Under the pieces are notes generated by a model. It had not been told where the DNA came from, searched no databases, and worked only from the letters and a program-made list of their open reading frames with translations. A DNA stretch of 7,401 nt from Veillonella sp. (GTDB lineage Bacteria; Bacillota; Negativicutes; Veillonellales; Veillonellaceae): contig DXZL01000068.1 of assembly GCA_019419725.1 (NCBI GenBank), positions 1 through 7,401 on the forward strand. The letters run 5' to 3'. Within the stretch, counting starts at the first letter, position 1. Every line of letters begins with the position of its first letter. The position numbers were made by a program, and so were the translations under genes. Positions 5,835 through 7,401 of the stretch are shown piece by piece.

Positions 5835-7388
5835 TTAAAAGTCTTTGCCAACAAATTTGATCTTCCATTGATCATTGTTGCTTCTATGAGCATCTTTATA
5901 TGTCAAATACATATCAAAGGAATGCAAATCACGATGCCATGTATAGTACACAGAATCAATGTCCCCACTCATCATATTGGTTTTTACGCTTACAGAGAGG
6001 TCATCTAGACGAGTTAATTTATAGCTACCACCATAGATGAGTTCTTTTGGAAGCTCTGTCGTATCGAATCGATATGGAGAGTTGTTATAAGAAATATTAC
6101 GTTGATTATAACTAACCCATACATTAGCACGATTTCCCACTTTAGATTGGAAACGAGCGCCCCAATAAGGCATGCTACGAATCGTACCATTATAACCATA
6201 ATAATCTCGTTGGTAACCACCTAAGAAACGTAAATCTGCATTTTTCCAAAGCTTAATTGGATCATGAGATACTTCTGTATAATACTCTTTATGAGAACCT
6301 TTTACAGAACCCTCTTTCCAATAGCCCGCGTTTACACCACCACGTACAGTAACAGGAGATTTACCAACATGATATGTATGAGTATCTAAACGAGCTTCAC
6401 CAATCTTTTCTACCCATACAGTTTCATCGTTATACTCATTAGATTCTTTACTATAACCTATGGATGCAGTAGCCCAAGGCAAATAATGTCTATAGCCTAC
6501 TTTTGGTTTAAATCCAGACTTTGAATACCAACGGTAATCAATATAGGCTTCGCCATGCTTACCGATTGGATACTCTGTACTACCATGCAAACCAATGCCA
6601 TCATCACTACTATATGTAGGTTTTGGAACCAAGGAGAAAACACTAAATTTACCCTCTTTATCATGACGAAGAGATGCTGTATAAGAAGGCAAAGATAAAA
6701 CCTTGAAGTTTTTAATATAGAAGGATGGTTTTTTGATAACTACTTTATCGCCAGGATATACCTTGATATCTTGACCTTCTACACGATAGTCAGGTGTATG
6801 TTTAAAAGCCATCGCATGTTTTGTGGTAACCATGCCTTTTTCCATATGACCAGTTTCACCATCAAATGTAGCATTTTGCCCTTTTACATAGTAAGGGTCA
6901 TTCCAACCAAAAGCTTGATCAGCTGTAAAATGATGATCACTAGTACGATATGTCATATTTTGACCTGTAACATCCTTAGTTTTACCGCCATTTTCTAAAA
7001 AGCGATATCCACCAACAGTACGATATTCTGTAGTTTTCGTGTTACCTTCTATACGCGGAGACATCAAGGTTTGATTACCTTGAGTCACTACTACATCACC
7101 TTGTGCATATACATCACCAGTGGACCCTATATAGGACATTTTATCTGCATCAATACGAGTCGGCAATTGTTCTGTAGGTTGATCAGACTTTGCCTTTTCA
7201 CCACGACGTACAACACGGATATTACTATTGTCAGGTGTAGATGCTTTAGAGATTTCTCCAAGATAGGATTGATCAACGCTATCCAATTGATCTTGATATA
7301 CCGTGGTTGACTCTGTAGCAGCCCATACTGGTTGTGCTAAACAGAAAACACATGCCGCTGCCAGCCATTGTACTTTACGTTTCCTCAT
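5835..7388 (-). CDS. LptD/OstA-like outer-membrane LPS-assembly protein
   Basis: A 517-residue exported protein. Residues 1-23 form a type I signal peptide: basic MRKRK, a hydrophobic core, and cleavage after VWA. A polar linker precedes an OstA/LptA-like beta-jellyroll domain (about 75-215), with repeated strands such as RIDADKMSYIGSTGDVYAQG, ADQAF and VKGQNATFDGETG. From about 220 to the end, alternating polar and aromatic strands rich in Tyr, Trp and Gly suggest a beta-barrel, and the last residue is the phenylalanine typical of BAM substrates. LptD inserts LPS into the outer leaflet with LptE. This form is much shorter than the roughly 780 residues of E. coli LptD and has no cysteine after the signal peptide, so the disulfides needed in E. 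coli are absent. No Shine-Dalgarno is obvious in the 13 upstream bases present. galU follows after 13 bases, which fits a role in LPS biogenesis. A general OstA-family barrel protein is an alternative name. Confidence 0.78.
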   Translation of the reverse strand: MRKRKVQWLAAACVFCLAQPVWAATESTTVYQDQLDSVDQSYLGEISKASTPDNSNIRVVRRGEKAKSDQPTEQLPTRIDADKMSYIGSTGDVYAQGDVVVTQGNQTLMSPRIEGNTKTTEYRTVGGYRFLENGGKTKDVTGQNMTYRTSDHHFTADQAFGWNDPYYVKGQNATFDGETGHMEKGMVTTKHAMAFKHTPDYRVEGQDIKVYPGDKVVIKKPSFYIKNFKVLSLPSYTASLRHDKEGKFSVFSLVPKPTYSSDDGIGLHGSTEYPIGKHGEAYIDYRWYSKSGFKPKVGYRHYLPWATASIGYSKESNEYNDETVWVEKIGEARLDTHTYHVGKSPVTVRGGVNAGYWKEGSVKGSHKEYYTEVSHDPIKLWKNADLRFLGGYQRDYYGYNGTIRSMPYWGARFQSKVGNRANVWVSYNQRNISYNNSPYRFDTTELPKELIYGGSYKLTRLDDLSVSVKTNMMSGDIDSVYYTWHRDLHSFDMYLTYKDAHRSNNDQWKIKFVGKDF

Positions 7389-7401
7389 GGTTACTAGAAC
7401 T

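Noticed and set aside
6014..6220. Overlapping open frame of 68 codons inside the LptD-like gene, and similar frames at 1903-2160, 1454-1690, 4355-4588, 6771-6998 and 7071-7310
   Set aside because: They lie within well-supported genes in other frames, lack ribosome binding support and resemble no known protein.
7320..7388. Possible lipoprotein signal (Cys13) in the LptD-like protein
   Set aside because: The bases before Cys13 encode AAA, a poor lipobox, and the hydrophobic stretch before it is too short. A type I site after VWA fits better.

Overview
The window looks like chromosomal DNA from an AT-rich, Gram-negative-type (diderm) Firmicute of the class Negativicutes, with Veillonella or a close relative the best guess. 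This is an inference. The basis is strong AGGAGG-type ribosome binding sites, low GC, Firmicute-style intrinsic terminators, and an LptD/OstA-like outer-membrane LPS-assembly protein beside galU. All eight genes lie on the minus strand, so transcription runs from high to low coordinates. No intergenic gap exceeds about 200 bases. No rRNA, tRNA, CRISPR array, insertion sequence or phage gene was seen.

Cell-envelope unit (7388 down to about 4896). An LptD-like outer-membrane protein with signal peptide, OstA-type domain and beta-barrel is followed 13 bases later by galU (UDP-glucose synthesis). A clear rho-independent terminator closes the unit. Its promoter lies outside the window.

Biotin-associated acyl-CoA unit (about 4860 down to 185). 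A near-consensus promoter (TTGACG-N17-TATAAT) sits in a dense set of palindromes: a perfect 14-bp palindrome upstream, a diverged copy over the -35, and a second perfect 14-bp palindrome over the -10. It drives a MaoC-like hotdog hydratase, bioY (biotin ECF transporter S component), a thiolase, an AMP-forming acyl-CoA ligase and a nucleoid-associated protein of the NdpA/YejK (NA37) family. Spacings are short and the thiolase and ligase genes are separated by 1 bp. A strong hairpin between bioY and the thiolase probably acts as a partial terminator, dividing an upstream transport part from a downstream acyl-CoA part. The bioY + thiolase + ligase set resembles the yhfU-yhfT-yhfS genes of Bacillus subtilis, which as I recall belong to the BirA (biotin) regulon. 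The extra MaoC-like gene makes the set look like a partial acyl-chain pathway linked to biotin or its precursor. This is the most interesting part of the window.

Left edge. The N-terminal 34 codons of a YbaK-type aminoacyl-tRNA deacylase begin with GTG at 104 and run off the window. A possible promoter with an extended -10 lies in the short gap before it.

Two start sites needed a decision. The thiolase starts at 3614, not at the longer in-frame ATG at 3671 that lies on the terminator hairpin. The deacylase probably starts at GTG 104, not at ATG 116, which overlaps its own Shine-Dalgarno sequence.
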